A stretch of 64,000 nucleotides of DNA from Marinomonas shanghaiensis. Lineage in GTDB: Bacteria > Pseudomonadota > Gammaproteobacteria > Pseudomonadales > Marinomonadaceae. Each line of letters begins with the position of its first letter. Positions within the stretch are counted from its first letter, which is position 1. Below the pieces are notes generated by a model. It saw nothing but the letters and a program-made list of their open reading frames with translations, was not told the DNA's origin and made no database searches. This document shows positions 42,869-52,194 of the stretch, piece after piece. The stretch spans positions 124,001 to 188,000 of the forward strand of contig NZ_QGOK01000003.1 in the NCBI RefSeq assembly GCF_003259175.1, written 5' to 3'. A program made the position numbers and the translations under genes.

Positions 42869-44383
42869 TTGCAATTTTTACTAAACGATGAGCTCATCGA
42901 CGATAACACGCTCCCTAGCGACTTTACGGCATTACGCTACTTAAGAGAAAAACGCGGATTGATGGGAACAAAAGAAGGCTGTGCGTCTGGCGATTGTGGT
43001 GCGTGCACGCTGCTTGTTGGTGCACTGGAAGACGGGGAGCTAACGTATTCCACTCTCAATTCGTGCATCACGCCGATGCAATCCCTAGCTGGCAAGCACG
43101 TTGTTTCGGTTGAGTACTTGTCTAAGTCGGGAGAATTGCATCCTGCTCAACAAGCCATGGTGGCTTGTCATGGTTCGCAGTGCGGCTTCTGTACACCGGG
43201 CTTTGTGTTGTCTTTGGCTGGGCTTTATGAAAAGACACAGCGCAGCGAACAGCCCATCGACCGCGAAGCGGTTTGTGATGCGATCTCTGGTAATTTGTGT
43301 CGTTGCACAGGTTATCGTCCGATCATTGAGGCGGGCTTGTCCATGACTAAAGAGCCCATGATCAAGGTGCAGGACGCTAAAGAAACGTCTTTTGTTGAGC
43401 TAATGAGTAAAAACGACCGGGTTAAAACCCAGCTTGAACGTTTGCAAACAGAACCCAAAAACAGCCGTAATTACCTGCAACCGAACGATTTAGAGCAACT
43501 TGCTCATGCGCTCAAATCCCATCCAGGCGCTGTTTTAATCGCAGGCGGTACGGATTTGATGCTGGAAAATACTCAGCGTTATCGTGATTTTAATACCTTG
43601 ATCGATGTGTCGAATGTGGTTGAATTGAAGCACTTACAGATTGGTGAAGCGGCTTTAACGATTGGCGCGTCTGTCACCTACAGTGAATTGGAAGATTTCA
43701 GCAAGCCCCTTTATCCGCAGATGAACGCTTTATTAAGCCGAATTGCTTCACGACAAATTCGTAACCGTGGCACCATTGGTGGCAACGTCGCAAATGCTTC
43801 CCCGATTGCCGATTTACCGCCTCTGTTGCTGGCGTTTGATGCCAACATTCAGTTATTGAAACACGATGGCAGCACAAGAGCGGTGAACATTGCGGACTTT
43901 TACCTAGGTTATAAGAAAACCCAATTAGCAAGCGATGAAATAATCGCTTCGTTTGAATTGTCTCTGGATAAACTGGCGCAATTTCACCGTTTTTATAAAG
44001 TATCGAAACGTATGGAAGACGACATTTCCAGTGTCATGTTGGCGGTTCGATTCGACGTGGATCATGGCAAATTAAGCGATGTACGCTTGGCGTTTGGTGG
44101 TATGGCAGCCACACCGATTCGAGGTTTAAAAGCAGAAGCCGCGTTGACTGGCAAAGCCATTAACGACGAACAAGGCCTAAACCAAGCCATCGACGCATTA
44201 CGCAGCGAGTTAACCCCCATGAGCGACATGCGCGCCAGCGCGAAATACCGCTTGGACATGGCGTGTAACCTGATCCGTAAAGCATGGCTGGAACTGAACG
44301 GCACTGACGTAGTGACTTTTTCAGGACACGCGGTGAGTGATTCCCTATTATCGACTGGCTTGGAGGCAAGCACTCATGCGTAA
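42869..44383 (+). CDS. xdhA: Xanthine dehydrogenase small subunit (2Fe-2S and FAD)
   Basis: 504 aa. Plant-type 2Fe-2S domain KEGCASGDCGACTLL (about 36-50), second 2Fe-2S domain with CGFCTPGFV and CRCTGYRPI (about 105-155), then the FAD domain with LIAGGTDLMLENTQ and NRGTIGGNVANASPIADLPP and the CO-dehydrogenase flavoprotein C-terminal part. The likely start is TTG at 42869 with an AAGGAGA site six bases upstream; no in-frame ATG fits. It transfers electrons from the molybdenum subunit to NAD. It overlaps xdhB by eight bases. Together with XdhB it oxidises hypoxanthine and xanthine to urate, the substrate of HpxO. Confidence 0.92.
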   Translation: MQFLLNDELIDDNTLPSDFTALRYLREKRGLMGTKEGCASGDCGACTLLVGALEDGELTYSTLNSCITPMQSLAGKHVVSVEYLSKSGELHPAQQAMVACHGSQCGFCTPGFVLSLAGLYEKTQRSEQPIDREAVCDAISGNLCRCTGYRPIIEAGLSMTKEPMIKVQDAKETSFVELMSKNDRVKTQLERLQTEPKNSRNYLQPNDLEQLAHALKSHPGAVLIAGGTDLMLENTQRYRDFNTLIDVSNVVELKHLQIGEAALTIGASVTYSELEDFSKPLYPQMNALLSRIASRQIRNRGTIGGNVANASPIADLPPLLLAFDANIQLLKHDGSTRAVNIADFYLGYKKTQLASDEIIASFELSLDKLAQFHRFYKVSKRMEDDISSVMLAVRFDVDHGKLSDVRLAFGGMAATPIRGLKAEAALTGKAINDEQGLNQAIDALRSELTPMSDMRASAKYRLDMACNLIRKAWLELNGTDVVTFSGHAVSDSLLSTGLEASTHA

Positions 44384-46721
44384 ACTTCCACAAGATTTTA
44401 CACTCGATACAAAAGCCTTTAAGAACGGCCTTTTGCCCGTTCATGAATCGGCGATTAAACACGTAACAGGTCAAGCCGTTTACATTGACGATATGCCGGA
44501 ATGGCCGAACGAACTGCATGTGGCAACGGGGCTTTCTACCGAAGCGCATGCGGACATTGTCTCTATCAATTTGGATAAAGTTCGTGCCTACCCAGGTGTG
44601 GTCGATGTGATTGTACAGGCAGACATTCCGGGAGAAGTGGACGTGTCGCCTGTGCTAAGTGGCGACTTATTATTGGCTGGCGATTTTGTGCACTTTATTG
44701 GGCAAGCGATTTTTGCGGTGGCAGCCACCAGTTTGCGCGCAGCGAAACAAGCTGCCGCTTTAGCGGAGATTGTCTATAAACCTCGCGAAGCCACCTTGCA
44801 CCCTCGTCAATCACTGGAACGCCAAGAGTTTGTATTGCCAACGCACACCATCAGTTGTGGCGATGCCAAAAGCGCATTGGAAACCGCGCCAAACAAGCTA
44901 AAGTCGGATATGTACATCAAGGGCCAAGAGCATTTTTATTTGGAAGGACAGATCAGCGTCGCCGTTCCCAATGAAGATGGCGGCGTGCAAGTATTCGCAT
45001 CGTCTCAGCATCCTGCCGAAGTGCAAAAGCTGGTGGCACGTGTGTTGGGCTTGCCCGTGGCACAAGTGCTGGTGGAAGTGCGCCGTATGGGCGGCGGCTT
45101 TGGTGGTAAAGAATCCCAAGCGGCTGTGCTGGGCTGCATGGCGGCGGTGCTAGCGGTACGTAACCGTTGCCCGGTGAAATATCGCATGCCGCGCCAAGAT
45201 GACATGGTGCAAACGGGCAAGCGTCATGATTTCTGGAACAGTTACCAAGTGGGCTTTTCCGATGAAGGGGAAATCCTCGCTGCCGAATACGACATGGTGG
45301 GCAAATGCGGCTGTACCGCCGATTTATCCGACGGCGTGGTAGATCGCGCCATGTTCCATGCCGATAACGCCTACTTTTTACCGAATGCGCGTATCAGTGG
45401 TTATCGAGGTAAAACGCATACGGTTTCCAATACCGCGTTTCGTGGCTTTGGCGGCCCCAAAGGCGTGATCTTAGCGGAAAATGTGATTGAGGAAATCGCC
45501 TGCGCGGTAGGCAAAGATGCCTTAGATATTCGTAAGCTGAACTGCTACCAAGGGGAGAAAAACACCACACCCTATGGGCAAAAAATTGAAGACGATGTTT
45601 TACTGAGTTTGATCGAAGAATTGGAAGCAAGCTCTAATTATCGTGCGCGCCGAGAAGCCATTAACGCCTTCAACAAGAAAAATCCTTTCCTGAAAAAAGG
45701 CCTCGCGCTCACTCCCGTAAAATTCGGCATTTCCTTTACCTCCAAACATCTGAACCAAGGTGGTGCTTTGCTGCACATCTATACGGATGGCAGTGTGCAC
45801 GTAAGTCACGGCGGGACGGAAATGGGGCAAGGCTTATACACCAAGGTAGCGCAAATTGTTGCCAAAGCGTTTGGCATTGATTACCAACGTGTCAACGTTG
45901 GCTCTACACGTACCGATAAAGTGCCAAATGCCTCGCCCACCGCCGCTTCTGCCGGAACAGATCTGAACGGCATGGCGGCGCTGGACGCGGCCTTGACGAT
46001 CAAAGGGCGCTTGCAGGAATTCGCCATGGAGCACTTCGGCATTGCTGCGGAGGATTTTGCGATTGAGAACGATCAAGTGGTTTTAGGCAGCGATACCATG
46101 AGCTTCCCTGAATTCATTAAGTTGGCTTACATGAACCGCGTGTCTTTGTCGTCTACCGGGTTTTATAAAACACCGAAAATCGGTTATGACCGCAAAGCCG
46201 CCAAAGGCAGACCATTTTTGTACTTTGCCAATGGCGCGGCCGTGTCCGAAGTGATTGTTGATACCTTCACAGGGGAATACAAAGTCACGCAAGTCGATAT
46301 TTTGCACGATGTGGGGGATTCGATTAACGCGGATTTGGACATTGGGCAGATCGAAGGCGCGTTTGTACAGGGTATGGGCTGGCTCACCTCAGAAGAATTA
46401 AGTTGGGATGACAAAGGCCGTATAACCACTAACAGCCCGGCGAATTACAAGATACCCACCTCGGCGGATATTCCAGAAAAATTCAACGTTAAATTGTTCG
46501 ATCGACCCAACAGCGAAGAATCGGTGTATCGTTCTAAAGCCGTGGGCGAACCACCGTTAATGCTGGGGATTTCCGTTTGGTGTGCGTTAAAAGACGCTTG
46601 CGCCTCGGTTGCCGATCACAAAATGTCGCCACCATTGGCCGTGCCAGCGACGCCAGAGGCGGTGTTTTACGCCATGCAAGCGGCGCAAAATCATAAAACA
46701 AGTGAGGAAGCCAGCCTATGA
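44376..46721 (+). CDS. xdhB: Xanthine dehydrogenase molybdopterin-binding subunit
   Basis: 781 aa from the ATG at 44376 with a TGGAGG site; a longer frame from 44337 lies in xdhA. Features are HVTGQAVYIDDMPEWPNELH, GQEHFYLEGQ, VEVRRMGGGFGGKESQAA (molybdopterin loop), NTAFRGFGGPKG (substrate Arg), VSHGGTEMGQGLYTK, and the C-terminal KAVGEPPLMLGISVW with the catalytic Glu. Full length and uninterrupted. It hydroxylates xanthine to urate in the cytosol. Overlaps xdhC by four bases (ATGA). Confidence 0.93.
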   Translation: MRKLPQDFTLDTKAFKNGLLPVHESAIKHVTGQAVYIDDMPEWPNELHVATGLSTEAHADIVSINLDKVRAYPGVVDVIVQADIPGEVDVSPVLSGDLLLAGDFVHFIGQAIFAVAATSLRAAKQAAALAEIVYKPREATLHPRQSLERQEFVLPTHTISCGDAKSALETAPNKLKSDMYIKGQEHFYLEGQISVAVPNEDGGVQVFASSQHPAEVQKLVARVLGLPVAQVLVEVRRMGGGFGGKESQAAVLGCMAAVLAVRNRCPVKYRMPRQDDMVQTGKRHDFWNSYQVGFSDEGEILAAEYDMVGKCGCTADLSDGVVDRAMFHADNAYFLPNARISGYRGKTHTVSNTAFRGFGGPKGVILAENVIEEIACAVGKDALDIRKLNCYQGEKNTTPYGQKIEDDVLLSLIEELEASSNYRARREAINAFNKKNPFLKKGLALTPVKFGISFTSKHLNQGGALLHIYTDGSVHVSHGGTEMGQGLYTKVAQIVAKAFGIDYQRVNVGSTRTDKVPNASPTAASAGTDLNGMAALDAALTIKGRLQEFAMEHFGIAAEDFAIENDQVVLGSDTMSFPEFIKLAYMNRVSLSSTGFYKTPKIGYDRKAAKGRPFLYFANGAAVSEVIVDTFTGEYKVTQVDILHDVGDSINADLDIGQIEGAFVQGMGWLTSEELSWDDKGRITTNSPANYKIPTSADIPEKFNVKLFDRPNSEESVYRSKAVGEPPLMLGISVWCALKDACASVADHKMSPPLAVPATPEAVFYAMQAAQNHKTSEEASL

Positions 46722-47584
46722 TGTCTTCCATGAGTTGGGTTCATGCCTTGCAGGAAGTGGAAAAAGCTGGGCAGGCTTGGGTGATCGCCACCGTGATCGG
46801 CACCCAAGGTTCTGCCCCTCGGGAATCATCCAGCAAGATGATCATTACCGAGGAACACAGCTTCGACACCATAGGCGGCGGACAGCTCGAATACGCTGTC
46901 TGCCAAAAAGCCCGTGCTATGCTGCAAGATGCGGCATCGCCTTCACACGTGTTGGAAAACTTTCCCCTTGCCGCCAAAACCAACCAATGTTGCGGCGGCA
47001 CGGTCAGCGTACTGCTGGAATATTTCCCAGAGCCCGCCACTAAGATCACCATCTTTGGAATGGGTCATGTGGCGACCACCTTGGTGAATGTATTGGGCAA
47101 CATGCAGGCGAAAATCTCATGGGTCGACAGCCGTGAAAACCTTGCTCAAGACCACAGTATCAAAGGCCTACCGAGCAACGTTACACCCTTTTTGTATGAA
47201 TCCATGTTGGAACACATCGACCACATGAGCCATAACGAAATCACCATAGTCATGACCCACGACCACGCCTTGGATTATCAGCTAGTGGAAGCCTTATTGG
47301 ATCGAAAAGACTGCCGATTCATCGGCCTAATCGGCTCGAAAACCAAAGCCCTGCGCTTCAAAAAACGCCTCGTCAGCGCCTCATTCAGTCAAGCCGAAAT
47401 CGACTCCGTCCACTGCCCCGTTGGACTAAACGAAATCACTGGTAAGAAACCCTTCGACATCGCCATCTCCATCGCCGGGCAAATTATCCAGATTACCCAA
47501 ACCAAAACAGAAGCGAAAAAGGGCAGCGGACTTACCTGGAAAGAAATCAACAGCGCCCTCAATGATGAAAAGGAACAGGCTTAG
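46718..47584 (+). CDS. xdhC: Xanthine dehydrogenase accessory protein XdhC
   Basis: 288 aa. The N-terminal XdhC/CoxI domain (WVIATVIGTQGSAPRESSSKMIITE, DTIGGGQLEY, QCCGGTVSVLLE) is followed by a Rossmann domain (ITIFGMGHVATTLVNVLG, VMTHDHALDYQLVEALL, FIGLIGSKTKALRFKKRL, CPVGLNEITGKKPFDIAISIAGQII). It binds the molybdenum cofactor, helps its sulfuration and inserts it into XdhB. Translation is coupled to xdhB by an ATGA overlap. Last gene of the xdh operon. Confidence 0.92.
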   Translation: MMSSMSWVHALQEVEKAGQAWVIATVIGTQGSAPRESSSKMIITEEHSFDTIGGGQLEYAVCQKARAMLQDAASPSHVLENFPLAAKTNQCCGGTVSVLLEYFPEPATKITIFGMGHVATTLVNVLGNMQAKISWVDSRENLAQDHSIKGLPSNVTPFLYESMLEHIDHMSHNEITIVMTHDHALDYQLVEALLDRKDCRFIGLIGSKTKALRFKKRLVSASFSQAEIDSVHCPVGLNEITGKKPFDIAISIAGQIIQITQTKTEAKKGSGLTWKEINSALNDEKEQA

Positions 47585-47597
47585 TCCTGATTCCTGC

Positions 47598-47726
47598 GTA
47601 GGGCACGATAAGCGGAGCGGCTTTTTTTAAGGAAATGCCGTTGGTCATTACAGAATAACTAATTCAAACAACGACCAATTTTCTTTGGTTTTGTAAGTCA
47701 CGGTCTCAACCCGACAACGTCATTAT
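47598..47726 (+). repeat. Dispersed repeat, copy A
   Basis: About 129 bp from GTAGGGCACGATAAGCGGAG to CCGACAACGTCATTA, roughly 75-80% identical by eye to 53242-53369. It begins just after the xdhC stop. The end carries a degenerate GTCxCGG...CCCGAC hairpin. Probably a REP/MITE-like element. Confidence 0.75.
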
Positions 47727-47765
47727 TCCTTCCCCTTATGTCTTCCAAGGGCTTGGTATTTTGAG

Positions 47766-48251
47766 TTAGTCTTTTGAAAATTTTATTACTACACTGCTAT
47801 GCCCCAACTCTCGTGATAATTCGGTTGCATCTTCTATGTGTCCAATACGAGTGTATGAATATGAGGTATCAAAGGTTTTATAGAAGACCACTAGCGTGCG
47901 CGATCCCCACAACATGATATCTCCATTGTGAATGATCCCAGGTTGATAAGTATTTTTCGTCAGTGCATTTGATAAATCAAATTTCTTCTCATTACTGTTC
48001 AGATCCTCCATGTCTAGGGTCATTGGTAACAAAGTAGCAAATTCTTTTGCTGCGTCCGTATTGGCTAAGGTTGCGGCGAATCGACGTTCTCCAATGGTGA
48101 TCCACATGTGAGTCTTCTTCGATTGAATGGATGTTGTTTGAGTTGTGCTCGATTCAGTAGTTGGCTGCGTTGCATAGGCATCATTCAGTGTTGTTATAAA
48201 CAGCAATGATAGAAAAAATTGTTTTAGGTTTAATGCATGTGATTGGCTCAT
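47766..48251 (-). CDS. Secreted cyclophilin-like-fold protein
   Basis: 161 aa with a signal peptide (MSQSHALNLKQFFLSLLFITTLNDAYA|TQ) and a Thr/Ser-rich linker. The domain WITIGERRFAATLANTDAAKEFATLLPMTLDMEDLNSNEKKFDLS ... PGIIHNGDIMLWGSRTLVVFYKTFDTSYSYTRIGHIED matches the bacterial cyclophilin-like fold family (DUF/Cyclophil_like), small beta-barrel proteins without demonstrated isomerase activity. It follows an MFS transporter gene by 34 bp and probably shares its operon. Function unknown; these proteins often sit with oxidoreductase or hydrolase genes under AraC control. Confidence 0.72.
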   Translation of the reverse strand: MSQSHALNLKQFFLSLLFITTLNDAYATQPTTESSTTQTTSIQSKKTHMWITIGERRFAATLANTDAAKEFATLLPMTLDMEDLNSNEKKFDLSNALTKNTYQPGIIHNGDIMLWGSRTLVVFYKTFDTSYSYTRIGHIEDATELSRELGHSSVVIKFSKD

Positions 48252-48285
48252 TGTCGTGATTTCCTTAGCGGTAAGTTTAGTGGCA

Positions 48286-49491
48286 TTATTGTGCTGGTGT
48301 GCGATAAGCTTGAAGCGTCAGAAAGGCACTAATGAGCAAGACGGCTGCGCTAGCAATAAAGGTGCTTTGATAGCCGTCTGCATCGAAGAGTATGCCTCCT
48401 ATCGTTGAGCCTAACGCTATGGATAATTGAACCACGGCAACCATCAGACCGCCGCCTGCTTCAGCATTATCTGGCATTGCTTTCGCTAACCAAGTCCACC
48501 AAGCGACAGGTGCAGCAGTGGCGACCAGTCCCCACATTGCTAGCAATAAAGCGACGGGTACCACATAGCTTCCGGCTGGTATCAGTATTAGAGCAATGGC
48601 AGCCATAAAAATTGGGATGCCAATAAGTAGGCCATATAGCGTGCGTTTTAGAATTAAGCTAATGATCAGCGTACCGATAAATCCTGAAAAACCAATGGTG
48701 AGCAATAGAAGAGACAGTGTCGATACGCTAGTCTGCGTAACGGTTTCAAGGAAAGGGCGTAGATAGGTAAATAGGGCAAACTGGCCCATAAAGAAGGCAC
48801 CGCATCCAGCCATACCATAGGCAACGGCACGGCTTTTTAGTGCCTTGAGAATATTGCCTGAACCTGATTTGCGCGCCTTTCCCTTCATAGAAGGTAATGC
48901 GATCCACTGCCAAATTAAGGTGATTAGTGCGATAGGTATGATGGCTAAAAATGCACCTCGCCACCCTACAATAGAGCCTAAATAACTTCCTAATGGCGCA
49001 GCAACTACCGTTGCTAGTGCGTTACCGCCATTAAAAATAGCCAAAGCTTTAGGAACTTTATTAGAGGGAACTAACCGAATCGCCATAGCGGCTGACATTG
49101 ACCAAAATCCGCCGATAACCACACCGATGAGCGCACGACCAATCATATAAGCTGGGTAGTTTGGAGCCAGCGCGACAATGCTTCCAGATATTCCCATCAA
49201 GACTGTTAGCACCAGCATTAATTTTTTGCGGTCCATAGTACCAATTAGCATAGGCAGTAAAAGGCTGGTTAGTACAGCAAAGGCACCCGAAATCGCGATA
49301 CCTTGCCCTGCCATTCCCTCCGAAATTTGTAAGTCGCTGGCAATGGGCGTTAGTAGACTAACCGGCATAAACTCGGACGCTATCAACGTAAATACGCATA
49401 GTGACATGGCAAAAACGCCACTCCAATGAGCGGTGTTATCGACCTTGTTTGTTGATGTTCCATCACGAGTATCAGATGTGGTGAGTGCCAT
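48286..49491 (-). CDS. MFS transporter (DHA1 family)
   Basis: 401 aa with 12 membrane helices: FAMSLCVFTLIASEFMPVSLLTPIASDLQISEGMAGQGIAISGAFAVL at the N-terminus and the GRALIGVVIGGFWSMSAAMAIRL segment of helix 4-5 are typical of the AraJ/NepI/YdhP group of drug and metabolite exporters. The central loop between helices 6 and 7 is basic. Middle gene of a three-gene minus-strand cluster, divergent from an AraC regulator. Substrate unknown; export of a toxic small molecule is the usual role. Confidence 0.88.
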   Translation of the reverse strand: MALTTSDTRDGTSTNKVDNTAHWSGVFAMSLCVFTLIASEFMPVSLLTPIASDLQISEGMAGQGIAISGAFAVLTSLLLPMLIGTMDRKKLMLVLTVLMGISGSIVALAPNYPAYMIGRALIGVVIGGFWSMSAAMAIRLVPSNKVPKALAIFNGGNALATVVAAPLGSYLGSIVGWRGAFLAIIPIALITLIWQWIALPSMKGKARKSGSGNILKALKSRAVAYGMAGCGAFFMGQFALFTYLRPFLETVTQTSVSTLSLLLLTIGFSGFIGTLIISLILKRTLYGLLIGIPIFMAAIALILIPAGSYVVPVALLLAMWGLVATAAPVAWWTWLAKAMPDNAEAGGGLMVAVVQLSIALGSTIGGILFDADGYQSTFIASAAVLLISAFLTLQAYRTPAQ

Positions 49492-49586
49492 AGATTTTTG
49501 TTATGCCTTGATTGTTACAAAAAAGCACCATGCGAGCCTAAAGAGCACGCATGGTACAGAAGTTACTTCAACTATTCCGATGCCGA

Positions 49587-50690
49587 TTAGGCTAGGTGTT
49601 GCTTGAAGAAGCTTGTTAGCTTGTCAAACGGAATGACATCCATCTGATCATACAAATCGACATGGCTTGCCCCCGGAATGACCATCAACTCTTTTGGTTC
49701 AGCCGCATTTTCATAAGCGGTTTTACTCATGTAGAGCGAGTGTGCCTTTTCGCCATGGATAAACAACACCGGACGAGGTGAAATCTCAGCAATATAGGTC
49801 AATAAAGGCATATTCATAAAAGATAATGGTGTTGTCTGTGACCAAGCATTACCAGAGTTGACCGCACGTGGGTGGTAGCCGCGAGGCGTCATGTAATAAT
49901 CATGGTAGTCGACCATGAATTGCGGCTCACCGCCTTTTAATACATTGTAAGCGGCTTGGTAAGCTGGTGCTTCTTTGCCTGCATCTTGCCAACGCTGCTG
50001 GCTGAGCTGTTCTAATCCTTGTGTGCGTTGCTCAAGGGTGACGCTGTCGTTATAGCCTTTTGACATGACGCGAGTCATATCATACATGGTGCTGGCGACT
50101 ACGGCTTTGACACGTTTATCAACGGCTACCGCATTCAATGCCATACCGCCCCAGCCACAAATACCAATCATTCCGATACGCTCACGATCCACATTGGTTT
50201 GCATACCAATGCAATCTACGGCCGCGCTAAAGTCTTCCGTGTTGATATCTGGAGACGCGATATTACGAGGCGTACCACCACTTTCTCCTGTATAAGATGG
50301 ATCAAACGCCAGCGTCACGAAGCCTCGTTCTGCCATGGTTTGTGCATACAGGCCAGAAGATTGCTCTTTCACAGCACCGAAAGGCCCTCCAACAACAATG
50401 GCAGGTAACTTGCTAGAGGCATTTTTAGGCTGATAAAGATCGCCAGCAAGGGTAATGCCGTAGCGGTTTTTGAAGGTGACTTTTTTATGATCAACCTTGT
50501 CACTTTTTGCGAACTTTTTGTCCCAGTCATTATTTAGCTTTATGGACGAAGCAAAGGCTTTACCCGTTGTAAGTGAGGCAACTCCCATTGCCACCATACC
50601 AGCCCCCGTTAATTTCATTAAATTACGACGGCCTTCATCAGGCACATCTTGTTGGGTAATAATATTGGTCGTTTTAGTCGGTTTATCCAT
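49587..50690 (-). CDS. Tat-exported alpha/beta hydrolase (YcjY/dienelactone-hydrolase-like)
   Basis: 367 aa. The N-terminus has a twin-arginine signal, GRRNLMKLTGAGMVAMGVASLTTGKAFA, so the enzyme probably folds in the cytosol and works in the periplasm. The hydrolase domain starts VTFKNRYGITLAGDLYQPKN; nucleophile elbow IGICGWGGMALNAVAVDKRV, in which the residue at the usual Ser position is Trp or Gly-flanked Cys (GICGWGG), and the C-terminal PGASHVDLYDQ with the catalytic His. The Cys-type elbow resembles dienelactone hydrolase. Divergent from an AraC regulator and followed by the MFS gene. Confidence 0.8.
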   Translation of the reverse strand: MDKPTKTTNIITQQDVPDEGRRNLMKLTGAGMVAMGVASLTTGKAFASSIKLNNDWDKKFAKSDKVDHKKVTFKNRYGITLAGDLYQPKNASSKLPAIVVGGPFGAVKEQSSGLYAQTMAERGFVTLAFDPSYTGESGGTPRNIASPDINTEDFSAAVDCIGMQTNVDRERIGMIGICGWGGMALNAVAVDKRVKAVVASTMYDMTRVMSKGYNDSVTLEQRTQGLEQLSQQRWQDAGKEAPAYQAAYNVLKGGEPQFMVDYHDYYMTPRGYHPRAVNSGNAWSQTTPLSFMNMPLLTYIAEISPRPVLFIHGEKAHSLYMSKTAYENAAEPKELMVIPGASHVDLYDQMDVIPFDKLTSFFKQHLA

Positions 50691-50966
50691 GATCGTTCTC
50701 CAGATAAGTGAATGTTAGGCAAAAAAGCAGTTGAGCTAGGATTCACAAAGAGATATGTAACATCGTCTTTCTGAAAGCATTTATTAGAATCTAGTTTTGC
50801 AGCTCTGGTGATTTTTGGTTAGCAGGATTCTGCTTGATTCTTGCCTAATACTCCTGAAGGGGAGAATTTTGCGTGACCTAGGTTATGGCTCAACCTATTA
50901 TTTAATGAGCATGTATCGGGCGTCTTACATGACGACTCAACCAACGACATAACGAAAAGTAAGTAT

Positions 50967-51872
50967 ATGAATAGAGATATTGGCAGTATTCAACGTGAAC
51001 TCGCTAAGACGATTGAAGACAGAACGATAGGGCAGGAAGATTGTCCTACCTTGATTGAAAAACTCTCCCTTTTTCGGCGAGAGGTGATCACGGAACCCTG
51101 TCCTTGTATGATTGAGGCAAGCGTGCTTTTTGTTGTTCAAGGCACTAAACAACTGTTGGTTGGGGAGCAGAACTTCCTTTACGATACCCAGCATTTTTTG
51201 TTGAATTCACTTGATTTACCCGCCAGTTCACAAGTGCTTGATGCCAGTCCAGATCGGCCTTGCTTAGGGTTAATGTTAAAGCTTGATACGCAACTAATGG
51301 CGGACATTATTGCTCAAAATGGCATGCCTCCACCTTATGAGCATTCTATTAGTGGCAGTTCTGCAATAGGCCGCGTTACGACCTCCTTATTAGAGCCCTT
51401 TATTCGCCTACTAGCCTTGCTTGATGAGCCAAGTGCCATTAAAACCTTGTCTCCTCTTATTATAAGAGAGATTCACTTTCGTCTTTTGAACAGCGATTTA
51501 GCCGGTCGACTTTGGCAAATTGCGTCAACAGCGAGTCAGACCCATCGAATTTCAAGAGCGATTGGTTGGTTGAGAACGCATTACTCTAAACCTTTTCATA
51601 TTGAAGAACTGGCTTCACATGTACAAATGAGTAGTACTACTCTGTACCATCATTTTCGCGAACATACTGCAATGAGCCCTTTGCAGTATCAGAAATGGTT
51701 GCGCCTAAATGAAGCTCAGCGTTTAATGCTTAACGAAAACCTTGATGCGTCAAGCGCCGCCTTTCAAGTAGGCTACGAGAGTCCTTCCCACTTCAGCCGC
51801 GAATATGCTCGACTTTTTGGACAATCACCAAAGCGACACATCGAAGAGCTAAGAAAGGGAAGAGCAGTCTGA
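50967..51872 (+). CDS. AraC-family transcriptional regulator
   Basis: 301 aa. The N-terminal AraC_N domain (about 15-180) is beta-rich with PCPCMIEASVLFVVQGTKQLLVG. The C-terminal double HTH (about 195-295) has FHIEELASHVQMSSTTLYHHFREHTAMSPLQYQKWLRLNEAQRLM and SSAAFQVGYESPSHFSREYARLFGQSPKRH. This is the AraC_N subgroup commonly found divergent from an oxidoreductase or hydrolase gene that it activates. Here the 276-base divergent region faces the hydrolase-MFS-cyclophilin-like cluster. The effector is unknown. Confidence 0.9.
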   Translation: MNRDIGSIQRELAKTIEDRTIGQEDCPTLIEKLSLFRREVITEPCPCMIEASVLFVVQGTKQLLVGEQNFLYDTQHFLLNSLDLPASSQVLDASPDRPCLGLMLKLDTQLMADIIAQNGMPPPYEHSISGSSAIGRVTTSLLEPFIRLLALLDEPSAIKTLSPLIIREIHFRLLNSDLAGRLWQIASTASQTHRISRAIGWLRTHYSKPFHIEELASHVQMSSTTLYHHFREHTAMSPLQYQKWLRLNEAQRLMLNENLDASSAAFQVGYESPSHFSREYARLFGQSPKRHIEELRKGRAV

Positions 51873-51919
51873 CTGCCCAAGTTCAGCCAGCAAGGCGTTA
51901 TCCTTGTTCCTTACCGTAC

Positions 51920-52189
51920 TTGTTAACGGGTTCTATTCAGAAGTATTACCGAGAGGAGGGTGTGCCGCATATCGGTGAGGACTTCGTCACTGCTATCTTG
52001 AAGCATTGCGGCATGCTTCAAATTCACCCTGATGCAGACCGAATTGCTCCTGAATTCAACATGGATCACATTCGTGAGTTGATTCACGCGCCATTTCGGG
52101 TTGTCTACCTCAAGCAAGCTAAAGAGATTGTGCTCATACGCGTCTGGCGAAGTGAGAGACAGCTCGAATTGATAGAAAATGAAACATAA
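51920..52189 (+). CDS. ParE/RelE-superfamily toxin-like protein, probably lacking its N-terminus
   Basis: About 89 aa from a TTG. IQKYYREEGVPHIGEDFVTAILKHCGMLQIHPDADRIAPEF and IRELIHAPFRVVYLKQAKEIVLIRVWRSERQLELI match the helices and final strands of ParE/RelE toxins, including the RVxYxxxxxxIxIxxVxRxERQL end. The first beta strand and first helix turn expected before IQKYY are not seen, and no antitoxin gene flanks it, so it is either a truncated remnant or starts at an unusual codon. It marks the left border of the accessory island. Confidence 0.55.
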   Translation: MLTGSIQKYYREEGVPHIGEDFVTAILKHCGMLQIHPDADRIAPEFNMDHIRELIHAPFRVVYLKQAKEIVLIRVWRSERQLELIENET

Positions 52190-52194
52190 GCAAA

